Notes under the pieces: model-generated
Told to the model about the DNA's origin: nothing
What the model saw: only the letters and a program-made list of their open reading frames with translations
Databases searched by the model: none
Shown here: positions 48,127-58,060 of the stretch, piece by piece
How the letters are laid out: the number at the start of each line of letters is the position of its first letter
Numbering within the stretch: the stretch's first letter is position 1
Made by a program: the position numbers and the translations under genes
From: Pseudomonas sp. SORT22
GTDB lineage: Bacteria > Pseudomonadota > Gammaproteobacteria > Pseudomonadales > Pseudomonadaceae
Reading direction: 5' to 3'
Length of the DNA stretch: 64,000 nt
Assembly: GCF_018417635.1 (NCBI RefSeq)
Contig: NZ_CP071007.1
Span: forward strand, 124,001 to 188,000

Positions 48127-49494
48127 ATGTCTCTCGATATCGTAATTCTCGCCGCCGGCCAAGGTACCCGCATGCGCTCGGCGCTGCCCAAGGTACTGCA
48201 TCCGGTCGCCGGCGACTCCATGCTCGGCCATGTTATCCACAGCGCCCGCCAGTTGCAGCCGCAGGGCATTCATGTGGTGATCGGGCACGGTGCGGAGCTG
48301 GTACGTGAGCGCCTGGCCGCCGATGACCTTAATTTTGTCCTCCAGGACAAGCAACTGGGTACCGGCCACGCCGTCGCCCAGGCACTGCCGGCGTTGAGCG
48401 CCGAAACCGTACTGATCCTTTACGGTGACGTTCCGCTGATCGAAGTCGATACCCTCAAGCGCCTGCTTGCCAAGGTCACCCCACAGCAGCTCGGCCTGCT
48501 GACTGTGACCCTCGATGATCCGACCGGTTATGGCCGTATTGTCCGTGATGCGCAGGGCCAGGTGGCAGCGATCGTCGAGCACAAAGATGCCAGCGACGCA
48601 CAGAAAGCCATCAAGGAAGGCAACACCGGTATTCTCGCCGTCCCGGGCGCGCGCCTGGCTGACTGGCTGGGCCGTCTGTCGAACAACAACGCCCAGGGCG
48701 AGTACTACCTCACTGACGTCATCGCCATGGCTGTAGCCGATGGCCTGGTGGTCGCGACCGAGCAGCCGCTGGACCCGATGGAAGTGCAGGGCGCCAATGA
48801 CCGTCGTCAGCTTGCCGAGCTGGAGCGTCACTACCAGTTGCGCGCAGGCCGCAGTCTGATGGCCCAGGGTGTGACCCTGCGTGACCCGGCGCGCTTCGAT
48901 GTGCGCGGTGAGGTGACCGTTGGTCGCGATGTGCTCATCGATATCAACGTGATCCTTGAAGGCCGCGTGGTGATCGAAGACGACGTGGTCATCGGCCCGA
49001 ACTGCGTGATCAAGAACAGCACCCTGCGCAAAGGCGTGGTGGTCAAAGCCAACAGCCACCTGGAAGGCGCAATCATGGGTGAGGGCAGCGATGCCGGCCC
49101 GTTTGCCCGCCTGCGCCCTGGCAGCGTTCTCGACGCTCGCGCCCATGTGGGTAACTTTGTTGAACTGAAGAACGCCCACCTCGGTGAAGGCGCCAAGGCC
49201 GGTCACCTGACTTATCTGGGCGATGCCGAGGTCGGCGCACGCACCAACATCGGTGCCGGTACCATCACCTGCAACTACGATGGCGCCAACAAGTTCAAGA
49301 CAGTACTTGGCGCAGACGTATTCATCGGTTCGAACAACTCATTGGTCGCGCCTGTGGATATCCTCGACGGCGCTACCACTGCCGCCGGTTCGACCATTAC
49401 TCAGAACGTCGAGGCGGCGCAGCTGGCAGTCGGTCGAGCGCGTCAGCGCAACATCGATGGCTGGAAGCGGCCGGAGAAGCTCAAAAAGAGCTGA
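48127..49494 (+). CDS. glmU: Bifunctional N-acetylglucosamine-1-phosphate uridyltransferase/glucosamine-1-phosphate acetyltransferase
   Basis: 455 residues. N-terminal pyrophosphorylase domain (about 1-228) with [20 protein letters not shown]-terminal left-handed beta-helix acetyltransferase (about 250-455) with hexapeptide repeats and the active-site region around [12 protein letters not shown]. It makes UDP-GlcNAc for peptidoglycan and LPS; GlmS, 1 kb downstream, makes its precursor. Confidence 0.97.
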   Translation: MSLDIVILAAGQGTRMRSALPKVLHPVAGDSMLGHVIHSARQLQPQGIHVVIGHGAELVRERLAADDLNFVLQDKQLGTGHAVAQALPALSAETVLILYGDVPLIEVDTLKRLLAKVTPQQLGLLTVTLDDPTGYGRIVRDAQGQVAAIVEHKDASDAQKAIKEGNTGILAVPGARLADWLGRLSNNNAQGEYYLTDVIAMAVADGLVVATEQPLDPMEVQGANDRRQLAELERHYQLRAGRSLMAQGVTLRDPARFDVRGEVTVGRDVLIDINVILEGRVVIEDDVVIGPNCVIKNSTLRKGVVVKANSHLEGAIMGEGSDAGPFARLRPGSVLDARAHVGNFVELKNAHLGEGAKAGHLTYLGDAEVGARTNIGAGTITCNYDGANKFKTVLGADVFIGSNNSLVAPVDILDGATTAAGSTITQNVEAAQLAVGRARQRNIDGWKRPEKLKKS

Positions 49495-49516
49495 GTTACT
49501 CACAGCTAACAGAAAG

Positions 49517-49549
49517 GGCCGACTGTATTGTGCATAAGTCGGCCTTTTT
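49517..49549 (+). terminator. Terminator after glmU
   Basis: 8-bp stem GGCCGACT (49517-49524) / AGTCGGCC (49537-49544), 12-nt loop, then TTTTT. Confidence 0.8.
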
Positions 49550-49681
49550 CGTTCTGTGGATAAAATTTTGCTGCTAGGCAAGTTATTCACAGGAAGATTT
49601 TTTCTCCGCTGTTCTTGACGCATCAGCCACTATAGGTTTTGATTGGCATCATTATCTTTCGAATCGAAACTTAAGCGCGCC

Positions 49682-50460
49682 ATGTCGAAACGTAACACCC
49701 CCCAACGACGTCATAACATCCTGGCTTTGCTCAATGAGCAGGGCGAGGTGAGCGTCGACGCCTTGGCCAAGCGTTTCGAAACCTCCGAAGTGACCATTCG
49801 CAAGGACCTCGCAGCCCTCGAAGCCAATGGCCTGCTGTTGCGCCGCTACGGTGGGGCAGTGACCCTGCCGCAGGAACTGTTTACCGAACAGGGCCAGCCG
49901 GTTTCGCTTTATAAACAAGCGATCGCCAAGGCTGCCGTAAGCCGTATCCGCGAACATGCCCGCATCATCATCGACAGCGGCAGCACCACCGCCGCGATGA
50001 TCCCGCAGCTGGGTCATCAACCGGGCCTGGTGGTCATGACCAACTCGTTGAATGTGGCCCGCGCCCTTAGCGAGCTGGAGCATGAGCCGGTACTGTTGAT
50101 GACCGGCGGTACCTGGGACCCGCATTCCGAATCGTTCCAAGGCCAGGTGGCCGAGCAGGTACTACGCTCATACGACTTCGACCAACTGTTCATTGGCGCC
50201 GACGGCATTGACCTGGCGCGCGGCACCACCACGTTCAACGAACTGCTGGGCCTGAGCCGGGTGATGGCTGAAGTCGCCCGGGAAGTGATCGTCATGGTCG
50301 AGTCCGACAAGGTCGGGCGCAAGATTCCCAACCTTGAGCTGCCCTGGAGCAGCGTCAACACCCTGATTACCGATGAGCGCCTGCCCCATGAGGCACGCGT
50401 ACAGATTGAAGCCCGCGGCATCAACGTGATTTGCGCCGCTATCACCCAGGAGCATGAATA

Positions 50461-50461
<1 letters not shown>
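49682..50461 (+). CDS. glmR: DeoR-family transcriptional regulator (GlmR-type)
   Basis: 259 residues. N-terminal DeoR HTH (about 6-60: [35 protein letters not shown]) and a C-terminal sugar-phosphate sensor domain with DSGSTTAAM and [10 protein letters not shown]. In pseudomonads this protein sits before glmS and controls amino-sugar genes. Start at 49682 ([10 protein letters not shown]). Its stop shares one base with the glmS start, so glmS is translationally coupled. Confidence 0.93.
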
Positions 50462-52296
<1,835 letters not shown>

Positions 52297-52766
52297 CGAG
52301 TGCTGTGCCTGGTCCCTTTTCCTGACAGTGATGGGAGCAGGGGCCTGGTTTCTGATTCTCAGGCAGCGGCTGATTCCGGACGCTGCCTGTTGATCAGCAG
52401 TGCTGAAATCGACTCGCTTGTTCGTAGCCAATCGTTCGGTTTTTTGTGCTACGTGAGCGATTCGGCGTGCCAGAAAAATACTCGACCTCGCGTCAGACAC
52501 ACTTTTTTTCGCATCTTCTTCCCCGCCTATGCTTGTGCGAAAAGGACTACTTCACTGTGAGTGGAGCGGTAGCCAATGCCCATTTCCATGGAGCATCTTG
52601 AAGGCAGCACGTTAGCTAATTGTTTGGAAACGTCGGCGATATTTAAAGTGTAACTCGCTTAGAAAGATTTATTTACAAATTTCGACTTTTCCGCGAAATA
52701 CTTCCTGCTAGTTTTGTGACGCCTGCTGTTACAGGCCAACTCAAAATCTTAAACAAGGAATGTATT
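52297..52766. other. 470-bp non-coding spacer between glmS and the island operon
   Basis: No credible gene; an 86-codon frame (52300-52560) has no ribosome binding site or protein-like composition. A 9-bp inverted repeat CAGGCAGCG/CGCTGCCTG (52360-52389) may be the glmS 3' hairpin, though a T run is missing. From about 52600 to 52700 the DNA is clearly AT-rich and probably holds the operon promoter, but I could not identify a convincing -35/-10 pair. Confidence 0.6.
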
Positions 52767-52838
52767 ATGAACTCTGCAATTGACCTGTTTCAAACTGAAG
52801 TGACTGGCGTTACCACCAAGGGTGTTTGCTTGTGGTAA
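52767..52838 (+). CDS. 23-residue peptide: putative modified-peptide precursor or regulatory leader peptide
   Basis: ATG at 52767 has an ideal Shine-Dalgarno AAGGA seven bases upstream. The peptide begins MNSAIDLF and ends TTKGVCLW before TAA; it has one Cys (21) and one Trp (23), both in the last three residues. It is followed after 9 bp by a perfect terminator hairpin and then by the AdoMet decarboxylase gene. Two readings fit: a precursor peptide modified by the radical SAM enzyme (precursors are often set apart by a leaky terminator, and PqqA is about the same size), or a leader peptide whose translation controls read-through, as TnaC and the ornithine-sensing SpeFL do for other operons. 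I recognise no homologue. Confidence 0.6.
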   Translation: MNSAIDLFQTEVTGVTTKGVCLW

Positions 52839-52847
52839 GAGCGTGAT

Positions 52848-52880
52848 AAAAGAGGGGGAAAGAAATTTCCCCCTCTTTTT
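52848..52880 (+). terminator. Strong terminator/attenuator between the 23-residue ORF and the enzyme genes
   Basis: Perfect 14-bp stem: AAAAGAGGGGGAAA (52848-52861) and TTTCCCCCTCTTTT (52866-52879), GAAA tetraloop, ending in a run of five T. Only 9 bp after the ORF stop and 44 bp before the next start, so every operon transcript must pass it. Confidence 0.93.
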
Positions 52881-52924
52881 AATTGTACTTACTCGACCTC
52901 TCAGGGACAGGAGCAACGACCTTC

Positions 52925-53314
52925 ATGGACGACTTTGGCTATCATACTATTTGGGATATTACCGGTGCTGATGCACGCTTGTTGAAGGACGCGCCGGCGT
53001 TGCATAACTTTTTCCTCGGTACCTTGCAACGTTCGCGTTTCACGGTGTTGGACCATTTGACGCACAAGTTCAGTGCCGGAGGTGAAGGCGTTACCGGTCT
53101 GTACTTGTTGTCTGAGTCGCACCTGTCCTACCACACCTACCCGGAAACTCATTACATCAGCATCGACGTTTATACCTGCGGTTCCAACAATGTCTCAATC
53201 AATGAAGGCATTCAGGGCTTCTTCGGCAACGAAGTGCAGATAACGACGCGCACGTTGCTGCGCGGCAGTCATGTGCTTGTGGAAGAAGGGGTGGTGAATG
53301 AAACTTGTCAATAA
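52925..53314 (+). CDS. S-adenosylmethionine decarboxylase-like pyruvoyl enzyme (short SpeD type)
   Basis: 129 residues, the length of the class 1B bacterial/archaeal AdoMet decarboxylases. The self-cleavage site is intact in LLSESHLSYHTYPE: cleavage before Ser65 would create the pyruvoyl group; His70 and Cys85 (in DVYTCG) match the conserved catalytic His and Cys. The family makes decarboxylated SAM, the aminopropyl donor for spermidine; some homologues have shifted to ornithine or arginine. AGGAG lies 11 nt before ATG 52925; a TTG at 52883 sits inside the terminator and is rejected. No aminopropyltransferase gene is in the operon. Overlaps the next gene by 17 bp. Confidence 0.85.
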   Translation: MDDFGYHTIWDITGADARLLKDAPALHNFFLGTLQRSRFTVLDHLTHKFSAGGEGVTGLYLLSESHLSYHTYPETHYISIDVYTCGSNNVSINEGIQGFFGNEVQITTRTLLRGSHVLVEEGVVNETCQ

Positions 53315-54704
53315 CGGAATGGTCAAGTTCGATTACCAGTTCCCCTTGTACAATTTCTTTTTTCCTTCGCAATCACTGGACGTGTTTCGCCCCAGTGAAA
53401 CACAACTGACGACGCTGCTGAACCATGCCAACAGCCAATCAACCTCACGGGCGTTGTACTTTCATATTCCGTTCTGTGAAGCGATCTGTTCGTTCTGCCC
53501 GTTCACCCGCGGCTTGTACAAAAACGAAGAGGATATTAACCGTTACACCAAGGCGCTGATCAAGGAAATTGAGTACAAATCGCGCTTGGTCGACTTCAAG
53601 GCAGTACCGGTCAGGGCCATTTTCTTTGGCGGGGGAACGCCGTCGCTATTGTCGCCGCGGAATATCTATGACATCGGTGAGGCATTACACCACTACTTCG
53701 ATATGTCGACGGTGGAAGAGTTCTCCTTCGAGTTCAATATCACCAGTGTCACCCGAGAACGCACCCTTGCACTCGCGGACATTGGCGTGACCCATGCCCG
53801 CTTCGGTTTGCAGACCATCGACCCGACCTGGCGCAAGCTGTTTAACCTGAATGAGGACATCCGCGAAATCGAACGCGCCGCCGCGTTGCTGGTGCCGACC
53901 TTCAGGCACGTGTTGTGCGACATCATGTATGGGATGAACGGCAGTAACGAAAACCAGACCCTGTGTGACATCGACAAAGCGGTCGAACTGGGCCTGAGCA
54001 ATATCGACATTTACCCGATCAACAATGTCGCCACCTCGGTAAAGCTGCACAAGCAAATCAGGGAGCGTACGGCGGAAGTGTTCCCGGCCATGCGCAAGCT
54101 GAACATGAAGCTGATGATTGACGAGCATATGCGCCACAAGGGTTTTGTCCCGTATAACGGCCATGGCTACGTGCGCCAGGCGAGCGCAGCGTCGCCTCTG
54201 ATCACCCGCGACTACTCGTTCATTTACCACGAGCACGTCTATGGCTATACAAACCATGACCTGCTGGGCTTCGGCGTCGGCGCCATCTCGTCGGTGGCTG
54301 AAAATGTGATTACCAACACCTCATTGCGTGAGCAATACATCGCCAAGATGACCGCAGGTGACTATGTCTGCCAGGTCAGCCAGCATGCTCCGGTGCTTGA
54401 TCTGGTCAAGCCACTGGTACTGCGCCTGCCGTATCACGGCGAAATCGAAAAATCCAAAGTGGCGATGAGCCAGATGCCGCAAGGGCTACTGGACAGGGTT
54501 CAGGAACTGGTCAAGGCCGACCTGATAGTTGAAACGGATGCGACCTTCGAACTGACCAGGCTGGGTTGGTTATGGTACAGCAACATTATGTTTTACTTAA
54601 TTCCTGAAAGTGAACAAAACATCTTGAAAAAGATAGTCTTCGAGAAGCTTAATGCCAACGGACGCGACATTACTCGGGACGAGTTAATCTACTCCGCAGG
54701 CTAG
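53298..54704 (+). CDS. HemN-like radical SAM enzyme
   Basis: 468 residues. The 4Fe-4S motif CEAICSFC (Cys60, Cys64, Cys67) follows YFHIPF, the form seen in HemN/HemW and in class C radical SAM methylases and cyclopropanases, not in SPASM peptide-modifying enzymes. FFGGGTPSLLSP is the SAM-binding GGE-like region. The C-terminal part (about 370-468) resembles the HemN C-terminal helical domain. Not coproporphyrinogen dehydrogenase: the context is wrong and sequence is divergent throughout. The substrate is unknown; carbon methylation, cyclopropane formation or another radical step on an amine or peptide is possible. ATG 53298 lies within the preceding gene; ATG 53319 is an alternative. Confidence 0.85.
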   Translation: MKLVNNGMVKFDYQFPLYNFFFPSQSLDVFRPSETQLTTLLNHANSQSTSRALYFHIPFCEAICSFCPFTRGLYKNEEDINRYTKALIKEIEYKSRLVDFKAVPVRAIFFGGGTPSLLSPRNIYDIGEALHHYFDMSTVEEFSFEFNITSVTRERTLALADIGVTHARFGLQTIDPTWRKLFNLNEDIREIERAAALLVPTFRHVLCDIMYGMNGSNENQTLCDIDKAVELGLSNIDIYPINNVATSVKLHKQIRERTAEVFPAMRKLNMKLMIDEHMRHKGFVPYNGHGYVRQASAASPLITRDYSFIYHEHVYGYTNHDLLGFGVGAISSVAENVITNTSLREQYIAKMTAGDYVCQVSQHAPVLDLVKPLVLRLPYHGEIEKSKVAMSQMPQGLLDRVQELVKADLIVETDATFELTRLGWLWYSNIMFYLIPESEQNILKKIVFEKLNANGRDITRDELIYSAG

Positions 54705-54720
54705 AACCACCCAGCAGGCA

Positions 54721-55941
54721 ATGGATATGCAGGCACTAGCGTTAAACCACGGTACACAACGGCTGTCAGCCGCCTACTTTTTTTCAAAATGCGGTGAGTT
54801 TGCTTTCGAAACAGCCTTTGCAGTGGCCGTGGTGACCTTGACTGAGGCCGACTTTTTGCTGATTGGCCTGGTGTACTTTTTTCGTTACTTGCCCAGTGCA
54901 TTGTTTTCGCCGATTGGTGGCTGGCTAGCAGACCATCGGCAGAAAAAACACACACTGATTTCGGCAGAACTTTTAAAAAGCGTAGTGGCCGCACTGCTGT
55001 TTGTGTTGTTTGAATTTGCCGAGGCCACGGTGGCGGTGGTTATTATCGCCTCGATGGTGATGACCGCACTTGATTGCCTGTACACGCCGAGCTTTCGTGC
55101 CTATTTCCCCGATATAGTGGACGACGGCCATCTGGCGTCGGTAAACAGCGGGGTGCAAGTGATCGAAGATGTGTCTTCGATTATCGGACCGTTGATATTT
55201 TCACTGATTTCGATCGTGCTCGATGCCAGTTATGCGTTTGCGTTTTTCTCGGTCAGTTTGTTGCTGTCGGCCGCCTGTAGCGCCACCCTGGTCTCGAGCG
55301 TGACAACTTCGAAGGGGCGCTTCGATGTTTGGGCAATCTACAAGGACACCACACGCAGCGTGGGTAGTTTACGCAAGCTCAATACACCCCTGTTTACCGT
55401 GATCTGTTGCACCACCGTGTGTGCAATGTTTGCCACGTCGGTTATTCGCTTCATATTGCCGGCATCGGTTATGGACCATTTTCAGTCCGAGGCTGCGGTG
55501 GGGTATATCTTTTCCCTGCTGGCTTTCGGTACGGTTATCGGTGGCATGCTGTATGTAACACTCAACAAGTCAACCACCGCCCGCTCGGTGATTATTTATT
55601 GGTTACTGTATGGCGGGCTATTTTTACTGGCTGCCGTCGCCCTGCAGTTCAATACGTACCTGTTTATAGTTCTGTTGCTGTGCGTGGGTTTTGTCGGCGC
55701 CTTTGTTGATATTGCCATCATTACCAATATCCAGACGCTGTCCAGTCCCAATGAAGTCGGCAAGAATTTTTCCCTGTACTACTTCACGGCGGTTATTGGT
55801 GATGCAGTGTCCGGGCTGATCGCCAGCCTTATGTTTCTGCTTGTGGGGCCGGCTACGTTTGTTGGCATGACGTTCATGCTGTGTATTGCACCGCTAGGTT
55901 GGAGCGCAAAAAAAGATGTTACAGACAAGGATTGTTTGTAG
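54721..55941 (+). CDS. MFS exporter (EntS-like MFS_3 type)
   Basis: 406 residues with about 12 membrane helices. The loop 2-3 motif is GGWLADHRQKK, and the overall pattern resembles EntS/MFS_3 exporters of siderophores and small secreted metabolites. Membership in the operon suggests export of the product, which is also a common self-resistance route. Starts 16 bp after the radical SAM gene; a second ATG (54727) has the better spaced AGCAGG. The last 26 bp overlap the decarboxylase gene. Confidence 0.88.
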   Translation: MDMQALALNHGTQRLSAAYFFSKCGEFAFETAFAVAVVTLTEADFLLIGLVYFFRYLPSALFSPIGGWLADHRQKKHTLISAELLKSVVAALLFVLFEFAEATVAVVIIASMVMTALDCLYTPSFRAYFPDIVDDGHLASVNSGVQVIEDVSSIIGPLIFSLISIVLDASYAFAFFSVSLLLSAACSATLVSSVTTSKGRFDVWAIYKDTTRSVGSLRKLNTPLFTVICCTTVCAMFATSVIRFILPASVMDHFQSEAAVGYIFSLLAFGTVIGGMLYVTLNKSTTARSVIIYWLLYGGLFLLAAVALQFNTYLFIVLLLCVGFVGAFVDIAIITNIQTLSSPNEVGKNFSLYYFTAVIGDAVSGLIASLMFLLVGPATFVGMTFMLCIAPLGWSAKKDVTDKDCL

Positions 55942-58060
55942 TGCGGCAGTCGGGATTGAAGCACTTCCCGGCGTGGCGCTTGGGACATTTGCAGGGCGCG
56001 GTCAGTTGGCGTCAGCATCGGCGTTGGTGCTGTGCGTTGAGGATGCGCTGTCGGCAGATGTGGTCGATTGCGTCGCGGCCTGGGGCACGCCACTGTTTGT
56101 GCTCCATGGCAACGGGTACGCTGCACTTCCGGCAGTGCTTGCGGATCTTCAACCAACCTTGCTCCAGGTACCGCTGAGTGCGCACGATATTGCGCGGGTA
56201 GTTGAAACTGCCAAGGCATTTGACCTGGCTTCACTGCCACCTTTTACCTCGGCAGTCGCAGAGTTTGTCTCGCGCAAACGGCCTACCTTTGCTTGCCCCG
56301 GGCATCAGGGCGGCCAGTGCCTGGACCTGCATCCGGCCGGGCTGCGCTTCAAGCAATTGCTTGGCAGCGAGGTATTCAAGGTCGATGTGCCGCACGCGGC
56401 TCCCGAGCTGGGTGACGTACTCAGCCATGAAGGTCCGGTGGCCCAGGCTGAACGGCTGGCCGCAGAAGTGTTCAACGCCGATGAAACCTACTTCGTGCTC
56501 AATGGTACTTCCACCGCAAACAAAGTCGTCACCAGCGCGTTGCTGGCTGCGGGCGATCTGGTATTGATGGATCGCAACAACCACAAGTCGGTGTACCTGG
56601 GCGCATTGGTACAAAGTGCCGCCAGGCCGGTATACCTCGATAATTTCCGCGATGGGTGTGGCGTGCTGGGTGGCTACAAAAGACATGCCCTGGATGAGCA
56701 ACAACTACGCCTGAAGGCGGCCCGTATCGATCCGTCCAAGGCGCGGCAGCAGCGCCCATTTCGTCTGGCAGTTGTTCAGCACGCAACCTGCGATGGCGTT
56801 GTGGTCGACGCCGCTGCTCTGCTGCAACGGATTGGTCACCTGTGTGACTACGTACTCTTCGATTCCGCCTGGTTGGGCTACGAACCTTTTGTTGAGCTAC
56901 TGGCGCAGCGCTCGCCGTTGAACATTGCCCTGACGGCGGATTGCCCGGGGATCATCGTCACGCAATCGGTCCACAAGCAGATGTCAGGCCTGTCCCAGAC
57001 CTCGCAGATCCATAAAAAAGACAGTCACATACGTAACCAGCCACGCTACTGCTCACGATCGGTATTCAACAGCGCGTTCATGCTGCACGCCTCGACCAGC
57101 CCGTTCTATCCATTGTTGATGTCATTGGAAGTCAATGCCGCGATCCATGCCAATGGCAACGGCAAGCGCGCGTGGAGTGCGGCAGTGGCAATGGCCATGG
57201 GTTTCAGGCGCGAGGTTGCCCAGCGTTGCCGTGTTATTCAGCCTTACTATGGCGACAGGCGGTTGCCGGCGGGGCAGGGCGATACATCGCTGGAGGTGTA
57301 TGCCCAAGTGTTTCAACCGGTTCGCCATGAGACGCTGGGGGCCAGCCCGATCGAGTCTGACTTGCACTACCTGGACCCTTGCAAGGTCATCTTTACAACG
57401 CGCAAGTTGCACACTGACGAGCAGGGCGGGTTGCCCGCTATTCCAGCGAGTATCGTCACCGCCTACCTGCGCGAGATGAATTTCACTCCGGAGAAATCTG
57501 ACTTCTACAACGTTACCCTGTTGGTTTCGCCCTCTACCGAGGCTGCGCAGCTCTCTCGCCTGGCGCACACTCTGGCGCAACTTGAGCAGATGATCGAGGG
57601 TGAAGTCCCGGTGGCTGAGGCGTTACCTTCACTGGCAAGCGGCCAAGCTCGCTATAACGATTTATCGCTGCGCGAATTGTGCTGCGCCATCAACACCCTG
57701 TTCTCGCAGTATCAGATTGAGCAACTGCAATCAGACATTTTCAGTTCGGTGACGTCGGCGCAGGCCGAGTTGACGCCCTATGCGGCGCAGCAGGCTTTCA
57801 TCCGTGGTAACTACCAATTGGTCGCACTCGAACAAGCTTTAGGCTGTATTGCCGCAGAAGGCGTAATCCCTTACCCGCCGGGGGTTATGTGCATCGCGCC
57901 TGGGGAACGCTGGAACAGCTCGTTGATTCGCTACCTGAGCGCCATTGAAGCACTGAGTAACCAATACCCGGAATTTGCTCCGCATATTCAAGGCGTATAC
58001 CAATGCCTTAACAATGACGCCAGCGTGAGCCTGCAGGTTCACGTTCTGGCCACTGGCTGA
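55916..58060 (+). CDS. PLP-dependent ornithine/lysine/arginine-type decarboxylase
   Basis: 714 residues, the length of inducible fold-type-I decarboxylases (SpeC/SpeF/CadA). N-terminal wing domain (about 1-120), CPGHQGG near 129, the Schiff-base Lys354 in SVHKQMSGLSQTSQIH, and YPPGVMCIAPGERW near residue 660. Ornithine is the best guess, as sequence around the Lys looks like SpeC/SpeF, but substrate residues cannot be resolved by eye. Housekeeping ornithine decarboxylase of pseudomonads is a different copy elsewhere. GGAG lies 11 nt before ATG 55916. The stop overlaps the next start (TGATG). Confidence 0.87.
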   Translation: MLQTRIVCSAAVGIEALPGVALGTFAGRGQLASASALVLCVEDALSADVVDCVAAWGTPLFVLHGNGYAALPAVLADLQPTLLQVPLSAHDIARVVETAKAFDLASLPPFTSAVAEFVSRKRPTFACPGHQGGQCLDLHPAGLRFKQLLGSEVFKVDVPHAAPELGDVLSHEGPVAQAERLAAEVFNADETYFVLNGTSTANKVVTSALLAAGDLVLMDRNNHKSVYLGALVQSAARPVYLDNFRDGCGVLGGYKRHALDEQQLRLKAARIDPSKARQQRPFRLAVVQHATCDGVVVDAAALLQRIGHLCDYVLFDSAWLGYEPFVELLAQRSPLNIALTADCPGIIVTQSVHKQMSGLSQTSQIHKKDSHIRNQPRYCSRSVFNSAFMLHASTSPFYPLLMSLEVNAAIHANGNGKRAWSAAVAMAMGFRREVAQRCRVIQPYYGDRRLPAGQGDTSLEVYAQVFQPVRHETLGASPIESDLHYLDPCKVIFTTRKLHTDEQGGLPAIPASIVTAYLREMNFTPEKSDFYNVTLLVSPSTEAAQLSRLAHTLAQLEQMIEGEVPVAEALPSLASGQARYNDLSLRELCCAINTLFSQYQIEQLQSDIFSSVTSAQAELTPYAAQQAFIRGNYQLVALEQALGCIAAEGVIPYPPGVMCIAPGERWNSSLIRYLSAIEALSNQYPEFAPHIQGVYQCLNNDASVSLQVHVLATG

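Noticed and set aside
52300..52560. 86-codon ORF directly after glmS
   Set aside because: No ribosome binding site, composition unlike a protein, and it runs through an inverted repeat; treated as non-coding.
52600..52760. Sigma-70 or sigma-54 promoter for the island operon
   Set aside because: Several AT-rich hexamers exist, but no pair had both good sequence and 16-18-bp spacing, and no GG-N10-GC element was found.
52751..52763. RsmA/E site over the Shine-Dalgarno of the 23-codon ORF (ACAAGGAATG)
   Set aside because: The ANGGA core is present but the base after GGAN is T instead of G, so it does not meet the consensus as hcnA does; worth keeping in mind only.
53298..54704. Annotation as hemN/hemW (coproporphyrinogen dehydrogenase)
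   Set aside because: Only the cluster motif region matches; overall divergence and operon context argue for another substrate.
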